NCBI GenBank assembly: GCA_017506865.1
Contig: JAFCMP010000001.1
Location: forward strand, 2,108,001-2,172,000
DNA from: Tribonema minus
Taxonomy: Eukaryota; Sar; Xanthophyceae; Tribonematales; Tribonemataceae
Length of the DNA stretch: 64,000 nt
Reading direction: 5' to 3'
The notes beneath the pieces are model-generated. The model did no database searches and was not told the origin of the DNA. It worked only from the letters and a program-made list of their open reading frames with translations. The translations under genes and the position numbers were made by a program. How positions within the stretch are numbered: the stretch's first letter is position 1; the number at the start of each line of letters is the position of its first letter. This document shows, one piece after another, positions 25,801 through 35,583 of the stretch.

Positions 25801-28800
25801 GGAAGACGGCAAGAGCAGCCAAGGTGAGGGCCAGTCACTGATTGAGGTGTGGTTGCGCGCGCTGCAAGGTGAAGGCGCAATGGTGAGATTCAATATCTCT
25901 GTATAGAAGCACCCCAACACATGTACTTCAACAGACTTCAAGTGGGCACCCCAAGTGCTCAGTGCGCGTGTGTACTCACATCAGCGTGCGTGCCTAGAAG
26001 TGGTACAGAGACATTGAATCTCACCATTGCACCATCGCTTAGCAGCGGGCGCAACCACACCTCAATGAGCAACTCGCCCTCACCTTGGTGCTTTGCTCTT
26101 GCCGTCTTCTGAGTCAGAGCAGTGCGCGTACACAGCAGCCAGCTGCGCCGCACTAGTGAAGACTCCTCGTGCGCGCAGAGTAGTGCATGCCCGTCAAAAG
26201 CGCTGCACCGGGCTTGATACCGTTCCTCCGGCTCCACAGCATGCATGGTCAGACGATTTTTGACAGCACCTTCTACTTACTTGCAAGGCAAACGATTCAA
26301 AAATGTACATTTGCGGAAGTGAAGTTGCAGCGCCCTGCTGAGTCTCACCCGTCATGGCTGCGTCTGCTGCAGGTGTTTGTCTTCACTGGGCTCTTCAAGG
26401 TGGCGCCCACAGAAGGACTGCTGGCTGCAGTGGTACGTTCCCATGAATATTTTTAGCGTATGCGCCAATGTTTGCACCAGTTCCTATGCATCATAAAGGC
26501 GTCCGCTGAGCTTTTTTGGGCCCTCAATTGCAGTGCTGCAGTGTGCAAACCAGCTACTGCTCTCAACAGAATTTTAGTAATTGTCTTATGAAATGTTTCT
26601 AAAAATTTGAATTGAAGTCAAAGACAATAAAAATAAAGATCATACGCAGCGGAGAAAAGAGTCGTTATGATCATTACAGCCAATGAAATTGCTGGAGATA
26701 GTGATATACCACAGTCAGGACGAGTGCGAGCGCTTCAAACGAGTAAGGAGTCGGAGTACGACTTGTTGCACGACGAGGAGTCGCACTTAATTGCTCGTGT
26801 AACTTTTCAGTATTTACAGGAGCGGTCCTCTCAAAGTCGTGTAAATTTACAACTTTGACAGGGGTAGCTCCACTGCTGGTGCACAAATTATGTGTTAAAG
26901 GAGTACCTTACGACCACTACTGGTCCTGGCGGTGGACCAGCTCAAGTGCTGTAGCTTGCCATCCATGATGCACACTAATTCCAGCAAGAGAGAATGCTTG
27001 AATGCTCAAAACAAGCTTTCTTGGGATGTTTTGAGCACTCTTCATTCTCTCTGCTCGCGAACTCCTCGAGTACTGGTCAAGTCATCGCGTGCAGTACTCG
27101 TGCTCATGAAGATGTTCAATTGTAAGACGAGTAGTGCTCCAGTTCTCGTGTTCATTTGTTATTTCAAGGGGAGTAGCACTCGAGTACTCGTGTTTTCAGA
27201 TTGTTCGGGAGTAGTACTCGAGTACTTCCAAAGTACTCGTTGCTCGTAGTCGTCCTCACTGTGCAGTGCTCAGGCAGTATTCGTGACTGGCGTCCACCAT
27301 GTCCAGGTCCTTGCCAAGGCCAGCGCAGTGCATGGCGTGCTGCCCCCGCAGATGACTGTATGAGGCTGTCATTATGCAGCCCTCTGCCCTCTGTCTGACA
27401 GTACACGCGTGGCAGGCCAACGAGACCGCCACACAAATTGTTGCACAGATGGTTGTTGGTCATGTATGCAGCATGCCTTGGGTCACCGCTGTGCAGAGAG
27501 TCCAGCGAAACGCGTTCAGCTGTGAACTGTCATAGCTCGCAGCGCACTCTGCTGCCAGTGCATGCGCGCAGGTAGAGTTGACACCGTCTGCGTGTTGCCA
27601 GGGTAGTGCGCTAGTGCCAGGCGCATGCCTGTCGTATCACTCTTCCAGCATCAGCTCGCATCGCAGTCACAGCATTTGTGGTCTCATGCTGCTGACATTT
27701 TTAAACGCTTCGAAGGGTACTCATACTGAGCAATGCAACACGTGCTCTGGCTGCTGACAACTTGAATCAAGCTTGCACACAGAAGTCTTTTGACTACTGT
27801 GGATATGATGGCACTGTGTGACTCGTGGCCAGTGACTGCAGCAGCAGCAGCGACCACATTACTGGTGGAAGCGGCTAACCACTCTTGTCACCTAGAGCGC
27901 TAGACTACGATCCTTTGATTCGATTCCATTCTGAACTGAGTAGCCATGGACCACGTGCTCTGAGCTGAGCTGAGCCGCGCTACACTCAACTCCGTTGTGC
28001 TTGACAGGTCGGACATGAGATCGGCCATGCGCTCGCGCGCCACCACGCGGAGCAGAACGTGGTGCAGTGGTTCAAGTCGTTCATGACGGTCGTCGCGCTG
28101 CTGGTGGGCGTCGACATGGCCAGCATCAACGTCTTGGACTGGCTCGCGTCCATGGGCCTGCGTGAGTGGCGGACACGTGTTGTGTACGCGCTTTTCTGGC
28201 AACATGCAAGGGGGGGGAGGGGGGCACTTTGCGAAAACAGAACGACATGTTTGCTTGCGTGCAGCTGCCGTGTACTTTGAAGGCATCGCGGTCTGCAAAT
28301 GTGTGGCGTGTGCAGTGCCCATTGATGGACACATGGGGGGCCCAAGGGCAGGACCAGCGATGCAGTGTGCGCGATGCGTGTTGGCGGCCTGAAAGCTGCC
28401 ATGTGAGTATTCAAGCAGGCCAATGTGTCATCCTCACAGAACTGTTGCAGTAAACATGTCCTAACTGCTGTGCGCTGCGCGCTGCAATTGCAACTTTGCA
28501 CCAGTTTGCAAGAAACCCGACGTAGCATTCTTCTGCTGGTCACTGATGCATGCCGGTGCAACAGTGTCCACAACTGCCCAAATGCTGTTGACCGTCAACG
28601 AACAGATCATGCTGCCGCACTGACCCTGCTGAAAGCATGCATCGCATGCTGCAACAACGAGCACCAGATCCCAGCATTGCCATCTGCACAGTCTGGCACC
28701 TGCGTTGGGAAGCACCTATCTGCCATATGCTCATCCCGTGTTTAGCAGTGAGGTTAAAGCCAAGTTTGCATCCTAGCTAGCTTGTGATGTCTGATTGGCT

Positions 28801-31325
28801 CGACCTCAAACTCCGTCTTTGCTTTTTACAGGATGCCCTTGGTCCTGAGGAAGTCATAGGCGGCATCAGCAGGTGCTCAAGCAAGAAGCAGGCACCAAGA
28901 GGTGGATGCAATTGATTCATCCATCTGCCAACCCTCAATCTGGCTGCCCATCTCAAGAACCATACCGTTCATTTTGTCAGTTGCTCGCGGCTGCTGCTGT
29001 TTCACACAGAGTGGCATCCCTTACCCTGGCACAATACTTCTAGGTGCGGCCGCCATGATGAGTGAGCATCATAAAAACGCTAGATTGCCCAGGACAAGCT
29101 CTTGGACTCAATCACACATGCCATTGTGTACATGAACAGATGTTGCACATGAACTGTAGACTCTAGAGTGCTCGCAATGCTGCACCTCAGTATGCATGGT
29201 GGCAGCCACAGTGCATGCACTCATAGCATCATTTGCAGTACACCATGGTGCCAAAGCTGTTGTGTCAACTGCACACGCTACATTACCTGCACACGCCTTG
29301 CGTTGTTTGAATGCATTGCTGGTGCAGCACTGCCGCACTGCAGCATAAACTGCAGGCGCAAAATGCATGTTTTCCCTGTTTACAAGGATCAGTCTACACT
29401 TGGTGCCACATGGGTTTCTTCTGGCAACTTGTGTCTTCAACTACTTGCCCAGATCTGTCCCACTTTACATCATGCACATGCAAGATGATCATAGCTGTAG
29501 CTCTCTGAACTTGAAAGGTTGCTGCTAGAAAGTGTTGTTGGAGTACAATCAAGGCTCAGGGCAGGCAACAAAATGTGCATGTCGCTGCATACGCTGTGCA
29601 TGCATTGATCATTATTGAGCATCTTAACTGCAATGGTTGGAGGTGCCGCTACTGTACAGCTGAAAATGGCCGATGGCGTACACGACTCACAAATGTGGAC
29701 AACACCTCACGCCTGGGCCAATGTTATCAATGCGCCTTCCTTATTACCACCCCGTCCAGCCAAACAGAGCTCAATTGAAGCGAGTGCCGGTGGCTCTGTC
29801 TAGACAACTGAGCGACGCACGCTTGTATGTATCCTTCGGAGCATGTAATGTTTGCATCAGGTCAATTGCGCGCACCCGCCGATTTGTGCACGCCGCCTAT
29901 TAGTGTAGGACTCCCTGACACACATCAACAACAATTCAAAGTGAAGTCCTTCAACGCATTCAAAGCATGCCTCATCTATCTGTCTGCAGCACAGCAAAGC
30001 AATTGTCTCGAAGGTACAGGGCATTGAACACACTCAGTCACTCGGTGCAGCTTTGGCAAAAACTGCATGCATGAACGCAAGCAAGCGTGGCTGACAGTCT
30101 CATGCTCGAAGCATGCAAACAGGCTGCAAGACGACCAGTCACTTCTCACTGGTGGAACACAGATGATGATGCTGGATAACATGACGAAGCAGAAGCCGCA
30201 TGTTAATCCTGTGCGCCAGGTGTATTGTCAATGCAAATGCACGCATCTTCATACCTGTAATGCAGGTCGCAATGGGCACAAAACCTGCCGCGATTTCTAA
30301 GACGATGCAGCCGGGCAGCGCAGAATGTAGTGCAACAGGAAACCACATGGAAAAAAATGCTTGCCGCAATGGTAATGGTAGGTGGTACTTGCTCCAAGCT
30401 GCATGCAAGCCGCGGGAGCAGGACACAGCTCGCACACGAGTCAAAGCTTTAGGGGTGGGAATCGAATGTGGTGGGGACTTGCAACAGGCTACGCTTGTAA
30501 TGTTCGTTAACATCAATCACCTATTAGTTTAATGCCATGTGCGATCATGTGGGATCATACCTGGCCAGATGGTTAAATTTGAACAAATAGTGCAAGGATC
30601 TGCTGAAGCGAAGGGGGTCGATGCGATCAGTGACAGCAATAAAAAAACACATCAACAAAATCACATCATGCAAGCAAACTCAGACAGCTGATTTATGCGT
30701 ACCTCTGCAACAATTTGGAGTGAGCATGGTCAGCTGGCAGCAGCTTCTTGCCTGCTTCCGCTTCAGTTCGGCGCCGTGCTCCTGCAGCAGCAGTGACGCA
30801 TCACATGTCAACTTTTGAAAGCCTTGCCGACTGCCGCATCACTGGCGCAGACATCAGCATCAAGAAAGTGATCAGCAGCACGCGTTACTGACGACGGATG
30901 TTGCGGACACTTGCCTTGCCCACTTGATGATCGTGGTCTATGCTGATCACGATGACACGGCGCCGGCCGGTGTAAGGCGCTGGCTCGATGGACTCCATAG
31001 CAACGATTGCGACCGTAGTGCCGACAACCACCACAGTTCCTATCCTGGCGTCTTGTAGCCTAGTATGCCAACGTGATCCAGCCGCACGTCGGCTGGTGGC
31101 GGCGGACGATGGACGTGGAAGCTGGGCCCGTGCCAGTGGCGGTACGCCATAGCGAGCAATGGAGAAGGTGCGAGTCCGCAGCTGCGACGGAAGAGATCTT
31201 CGCACAGCAGGCGGGCAAGACCGTTGCGTCGCCACTCTGATGCAAAGCCTAGCGCTACGGGCCAACACTCGCAACATCATGTGTGTCGGCAAAGCGGCTG
31301 CGGCAACAATCCTGGAAGGTTTCAT
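16852..31325 (-). CDS. OMA1: OMA1-like M48 zinc metallopeptidase (copy A)
   Basis: Seven exons parallel those of copy B: 31325-30911, 30781-30703, 20161-20026, 19648-19589, 18980-18812, 17556-17454 and 17107-16852. They sum to 1218 nt, giving 405 aa. The N-terminus is Arg-rich without acidic residues (MLRVLARSARLCIRVATQR), a typical mitochondrial presequence. A membrane segment precedes EPAPYTGRRRVIVI. Later motifs are LLPADHAHSKLLQ, WEFNVIDEPKTVNAFVLPGG, HEMGH (233-237), ELEADHIG (Glu297) and GSTHP. Exon 1 could instead end at AG/GCAAGT, but then the frame fails. Exon 3 is in frame only with the acceptor at 20162; the position homologous to copy B gives a shifted frame. Intron 2 is about 10.5 kb and holds other loci on the opposite strand. 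Copies A and B are well diverged, so the duplication is old. Confidence 0.8.
18500..18699. repeat. Two R3 hairpin repeats in M48-A intron 5 flank
   Basis: Copies at 18500-18560 and 18622-18699 share GTACTTTTTATT, then a GGGC-loop-GCCC stem (CAGGGCGCGAAAAAGCCCAG), then a GGCATCTAGCTGTAAGG tail. Further copies lie at 46669-46941 and, partially, near 47177. Confidence 0.6.
21711..22424 (+). pseudogene. Ankyrin-like GCPW-repeat fragment lacking its N-terminus
   Basis: About 235 codons of the same repeat type as at 14.2 kb: GHLEVLRWVHDAGCEWNE, then six further units ending WALANGCPCSN. A stop (TGA at 21705) closes the frame upstream, and no ATG or F-box-like leader is present. The sequence could be a 3' exon, since a CAG lies at 21711-21713, but no 5' exon was found. 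It sits inside intron 2 of M48-A on the opposite strand. Confidence 0.6.
22861..22975 (+). repeat. Degenerate telomere-like CCCTAA block
   Basis: About 110 nt of imperfect CCCTAA/CCCTAG/CCGTAA units ending in three perfect units. It is internal, not at a chromosome end. Shorter pieces occur near 41090-41112, 41430-41452 and, as TTAGGG, near 40921-40935. Confidence 0.75.
23921..24010. repeat. Dispersed repeat R7 (pair with 46563-46660)
   Basis: About 90 nt starting TTATTATATTCCACTTGTGG are nearly identical to the sequence at 46563-46660. No coding function was recognised. Confidence 0.6.
24383..24736 (+). pseudogene. Truncated N-terminal part of an ankyrin-like protein
   Basis: 117 codons from ATG 24383. 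MPSDTWTKVFEFLPHKRYLQ followed by SVSTGWRALYASS is the F-box-like leader typical of these proteins. Then comes one repeat (PLIQWAIANGC), a second half-repeat, and CRTAAERGHL before a TAG where further repeats would be expected. It is on the same strand as the repeat-only fragment 2 kb upstream, but in reversed order relative to a normal gene. Confidence 0.6.
25100..25525. repeat. Inverted repeat around a TTGAAG-rich loop
   Basis: About 65 nt at 25100-25165 (GGGTCGCGGATGAGCGGAGC on the reverse strand) recurs in opposite orientation at 25460-25525. The loop between them holds several TTGAAGTTGAAG-type words. Confidence 0.65.
25523..25906 (+). CDS. Small unknown ORF at a palindromic locus
   Basis: ATG 25523 opens 127 codons. 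The N-terminal 40 residues are basic and Ser/Arg-rich (SLRSRSLGPSHAQRL), and the C-terminal part is acidic (CSDSEDGKSSQ), then LIEVWLRALQGEGAMVRF. A diverged second copy in opposite orientation, at 25995-26250, keeps LIEVWLR and GAMVRFNVSV. The family is not recognised. A GT donor within AAGGTGAGGGC could instead make this an exon. Confidence 0.35.
   Translation: MRRVYRTAWTLFGSTASGHCHVAPVLLQMASLRSRSLGPSHAQRLTIRAVKPEEQYQASQAGAAPFDVHALLCAQDELSLEQLAAMYAHCSDSEDGKSSQGEGQSLIEVWLRALQGEGAMVRFNISV
25995..26250 (-). pseudogene. Inverted partial copy of the 25.5 kb ORF
   Basis: Matches 25680-25900 in reverse orientation, but the frame shifts in the middle (the CSDSED region is read in another frame) before LIEVWLRPLL. 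It forms the second arm of the palindrome. Confidence 0.5.
26373..26432 (+). pseudogene. Orphan copy of M48-B exon 4
   Basis: 60 nt with the same phase, a CTGCAG acceptor and a GTACGT donor. Its peptide (FTGLFKVAPTEGLLAAV) is identical to the copy-B exon. Confidence 0.75.
28008..28161 (+). pseudogene. Orphan copy of M48-B exon 5 with HEIGH
   Basis: 154 nt, the same length and phase as the source exon, with acceptor GACAG and donor GTGAGT. It encodes the same residues including HEIGHALARHHAEQ, so amino-acid conservation is complete despite silent differences. No exon 6 follows. Confidence 0.75.
28401..30702. other. Remainder of M48-A intron 2, nothing recognised
   Basis: AT-richer sequence without a conserved frame. 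A short exon-like patch (DALGPEEVIGGISR) follows a TTTTTACAG at about 28830 on the plus strand but connects to nothing. Confidence 0.3.
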
Positions 31326-31980
31326 GGAAGTTCAAGTTCACCTCGGATTGGCAAAGACTGAGCATACAAAAAATTGGGGAAGAACCTGAATCTTCTACGC
31401 AGGATGCAAGACTACGCGACTTTGACATTTGCTGCATTTCGTCGAGCACCCACCACAGAGTGCACGTCGCGTACGTAGTGTGTACCACAGAAGAGCCTGT
31501 GCAAACCATATGTGTGTGTGTTGTATTGTACTGCATGTGTTCCGAAGGCATACCCTGATGCACACACGGACAACTGTCTGGTGCTCTTGAAACTGCGATC
31601 ACAGCATCAGTGACATCGAGAGATGGCTGCTGAGACATGAGAGCTTGTCAATGTGGCAAAACATGACCGCACCACTGCAGTCCGCAAGCTTTACTAAAGC
31701 GAACGGAATGCAACGCAGGAAGGCGCGTTTGTCTATGACAATAAATCCGGGACGGCTCAGTCGCCGAAACAGGTCTCCTGATTTGGTGTTGGTCTTGCCA
31801 CGTGGCACATGAGCCTTCTCAACAGGCATGCATGCACGCGGAGTGAGGCACATATCAACTGTTTGATGCTGACGGCAGATTTGTATCGGCAGCTACATCA
31901 ATGGCATCATAGCTGAGCATCACTCGTAAGGGGAACTCGCTCGCGCCCACGCCGTGATTGCAAGGGGGCGCATCTCAATT
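31326..31980. promoter_or_regulatory. Presumed M48-A upstream region
   Basis: 655 nt between the DZIP1-like stop and the M48-A start, both genes on the minus strand. No clear TATA box or other motif was recognised; assignment is by position only. Confidence 0.3.
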
Positions 31981-34900
31981 CTACACACCCAGCTCCCCGG
32001 ACGACAGACTCAAAATGTCAACATCCAGATAGCCATCTGGCGCTGAGGGCGGCAGATCATCGAGCCCGAGCCGCGCCGCCGTCGCAGCCGCTTCTTGCAC
32101 TCCCGACATCAGCACAGAATCGCGCGCTGCAGTCGCGTGCACCGGGCTCCCCCATGCTCTCTCCGCCGTGTAAATGCGCTCTTCGCCTGCTGCGGCTGCG
32201 GACACGCGGCGTGCCGCTGGCAGCGGCGCCGCCGCTGCAGCAGCAGCACCGATGCTGTCGGAGGCCGCTCTGCCGCCGTTGCGAGCTGCAGGATTGCTGG
32301 CAGCGCTGCTGCCGCTGCTGCTGCTACCGCCGCTGCTGCTTCTTTTACTGGCGAGCGGTCTGGGCTGCATGCTTTGCTGCTCCGGGAGCGCTGCAATGGC
32401 TGTCTGCTCCAGCGGCGGTGCCGCGCCAACTCTGATATTCATGTCATGAATGCCGTGGTCGCCTGATTGACGGGCGCCGCCGAGCTGGGGCGCGCGCGCA
32501 GCAACGCGTTCACCCAATGCCTGCGTCAGACCGGTGGCGCGCTGTTCGCTGGCATCAGTCACGTCAGGCGCTGCAGCAAATCCACCGCCGCCGCCTGCAG
32601 GGGCGCCGCGCGCTGCATCGAAGCGCTTCTCGCCAGCACGGCGGCTGGAACCGCCGACTTCGCCACCCGTGCTGCTGCTGCTGCTGTTGCTGCTGCGGCC
32701 GCTCCGCGCACCCATTCTGGTCGTCAGCTTGACGTCAGCAGCACCGCCGCTGCCACCTTCCGCCGGAGCGCCGCCACGCCAATCATCATCACGGCTCAAC
32801 AGCCCCGCCGTCACCGCTGTCGCGCGGCGCTGCTCCGCGTCACCGGACCGCTCGTGAAGCCCTCTGCGCGCAGCGTGGCCAGAGCCCGATGGCGACCGCG
32901 ACGCGCTCGCGCTCTCCTTCCGAGGCGCGTGCAGCTCGCGCTCCCGCTGCTCGCGCCGCCACCGCAGCACGTGCGCGGGCAGGTCCCCGCGCCCCCCCCC
33001 TCCGCCGCCGCCGTCGCCGCCGCTGTCGCCGCCCGCGCTGCCGCCGCCGCGCAGCAGCGACGCGCGCTCCGCGGAGTCCTCTGCCGCGTCGCCGCCATCT
33101 TCTTCCACGCGGCGCCGCAGCCTCAGCGCCCCGTCAGCACGCAGCACGACGCGCGCGGCCAGCGCCGGGTTGTGCGCGCGCAGCATGGCGGCGAGCGCGG
33201 CGGCGTCGTGCGAGAGGGCGCGCGCCTCGCGGCGCGCGGCGCGCGCGGCGCGGCGGCGCTCCGCGAGCGCCGCCGCGTTGGCGGCGCGCTCGCGCCGCAG
33301 GCCGTCGACCGCCGCCTCCATCGCTGCGTGGTGCGTCTGCGCGCGCCGAGGGCATGAGGAGAAGTGGGAGCACGGCGCTGTAAGCCGATGCGCTTCGGTT
33401 TGTGGCGGTTTGTGGTGGTCGAGAGGCATGGATTCAAAAGGTGCTTTGGAGACCCGATTTGCCACGGGCGTGCCCCGTGATGCCAGTCTCAGCCACATGC
33501 AGACGGAGTGTAGCAGATGCGCTTTGCATAGCCACGGACGAGCGCAAAGGTTCGCACCTGTGTCGATCCCGTGCCCTGCTAGGTTCAGATATGGTTGCCG
33601 CAATATTGCTGGCATTGTGCTCCATGACTCTGGCGCGCAGAGGAGCTGTGGGCCCATGCAGCGCGGGCATGCGCGCTTGCAGCGCAGCTTAGCCAGCGTT
33701 ATGCCAATATTCTGCTCTCCTGCTGCTGACACAGATCGCCGCATCGTCGCAGCGCTCAACAATCCCGGGCATCCTGCGGCACTGAATACACTCCGCTGCT
33801 GCTCATGAAGCGAAACCGTCCGCGACCGCCATTGCCGCCCGCCCGCCTGCTCACCTTCAGCACCTCCCCGCAGTGCAGCAGGTACTGCGTTGAGAGCTGC
33901 GCCAGCTCAAACGCGCGCGCGTGCCCGGGGGCCACGTCCAAGTCAGCACTCCCCGCAGCGCCCACCGCCACCTCCGGCAGAAACGTCCTCAGCTGCCACG
34001 AGATCGCACAGGGGGGGAAGGGGGGGGGGCGACATGAGCGATGTTGAAGTGCGTCTGCAAGGCTGTTGTAGGACGAAGTGCTGCTGTGCCCGGCGCTCTG
34101 GCACTGCGAGCAGCGGACGTGTAGCTGCGCGCGTGCATCTTCAAGAGCACCGAGAAGCTGCGCTGGGATCTGCAAATGGGGAGCCAGCGAGCTCTGTGTG
34201 TGCAGCAGCTGCGTGCTTTGCGGCTGCGACGCAGCGCACATGAGCACACGTGATTTACCAATGACTTGTCCGCTCGCTCGCCGACAGCGCACACTGGTTC
34301 TGGCGGTGGCATCCTGCGCGCCGCGAACGCATGGCCTGCGCAGCATATGAGCGCTGCCATGGCATGCGTCACCTGGATGCATGAGCGCACGCGCTCTGCG
34401 CATGACATGCACGCGCTCGCTCGCCAACGGCGCGTAGCACCGCTTCTGGCGGTGGCATCATGCGCACCACGACACGACACGCAGTAGCAAGCGCAGATGA
34501 GCGCTGCCACGACACGATTCGCCTTCGCTGCTGAGTGGTGATGCCTCTCACCGTGTGCAGGTCGCCGCTGCGGCGCACGCGCGCGACGTTGCACGCGGCG
34601 ACGCGCCCCCACTCCACCGGGCCGCAGCGCGGCTCGAACGCGAACCCCGCCACCGGCACGCGCGGGCTCCCCAGCGACGCGCTGTCCACTTCGCCTGGCC
34701 GCCTGTCGGCGTTGCGCCTGCGGTTCTCCGCGTCCGAGCGATGCGCAGGTGAAGTTGGCGACAGGGGTAGAGGAGGCGGCGCTGGGGGGTGGGCAGGGGG
34801 CAGTGGCGGCGCTGCGGCGTGGCTGGTGAGCGCTGCCGTGAGGTCCAGCAGTCTGGACAGCAGTTGGCGCTCCGCGTCGTCTGCCGCTTCTGCGCAGCTT

Positions 34901-35331
34901 TCGGCTGCTGGTGGGTTGGATGAAGGTTCAGGTTCGTCGGCTGCTGCAGGTGCCTGGACAACTGCACAGCGGCCAGCAAGAGCTCCCACCACAGCGTTTT
35001 CGTCGTTCAGAATTGGCTCTCTGAAGCTCGGCGCTCGCACTGTGTCTGGCGACACAGGCGGCAGACAGGCTGACCCCAGGTAGAGCGTGAGACCTCCAGT
35101 GCGAGCGAAGATGAAGAGGGTGAGGGCATATGCGCTAGCAGCGGCGCTGCCAGCCACTGCGGATGGCAGGGGGACAGTCCACATTCCTGTCGGCAACTTG
35201 ACGAGGCCATCGCCTTGTGGATTATCGGCTGCAAGCACTTGCAGTGTGCCCGAATTGGCCAGATGGGGCAGTGCGGACCGCCTAAGCCATGGGTAGTCCA
35301 GCCTCAGCTCCAGTTGGTAATCGATAGCCAT
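31981..35331 (-). CDS. DZIP1-like ciliary protein
   Basis: Three exons, 35331-34552, 33992-33855 and 33336-31981, all phase 0, give 757 aa. Residues 1-110 form an unrecognised globular domain starting IDYQLELRLDYPWLRRSALP. After a Pro/Ser linker, FAFEPRCGPVEWGRVAACNV (about 228-247) and, across the intron, ARAFELAQLSTQYLLHCGEV (about 285-304) match the pattern of the Dzip-like N-terminal domain of DZIP1/DZIP1L, proteins of the ciliary base and transition zone. A basic Ala/Arg coiled coil follows (about 310-370), then about 390 residues of low-complexity Gly/Ser/Ala. I saw no C2H2 zinc finger, which animal DZIP1 has. The family assignment rests on two short motifs and is moderately sure. It shares a 252-bp divergent promoter with the DUF1350 gene. 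Long plus-strand frames inside exon 3 are shadows. Confidence 0.7.
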
Positions 35332-35583
35332 CGACCACTACCACTTGGCTCACAGGCTTTTTCACGACATCCAACTGTCAATTGGCACAGCTGCTCAGCG
35401 CTGATTCAGCTTGCAGTTCAGGGCAGAAGTTGCAGTTCGAGCTCAGCCTTTTTTTTGGCGAGATGTGCAGACGGGGTAGCGACAGCTGCGTTCATAAGTT
35501 GCCATCGTCATCGTCATCCTGAGCTGCAGCCACGGCGACCAAATACTGGCCATCTTGTTACAGACGACAGTTCCTAGTGACAC
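35332..35583. promoter_or_regulatory. Divergent promoter, DZIP1-like / DUF1350
   Basis: 252 nt between two start codons on opposite strands. It contains a T8 run at about 35451-35458. No TATA box is evident. Confidence 0.45.

Larger units (their letters stand above)
26300..28400 (+). repeat. Inverted duplication of M48-B exons 4-5 region
   Basis: Corresponds in reverse orientation to about 5600-2740 of M48-B, with internal losses. It includes both exons, the GAGTACT tract and R1. It lies in intron 2 of M48-A, on the strand opposite to that gene. Confidence 0.8.

Noticed and set aside
32467..33357. Long plus-strand frames inside the DZIP1-like exon 3
   Set aside because: Arg/Ala-rich shadows of a GC-rich minus-strand exon whose splice phases fit a 757-aa protein.
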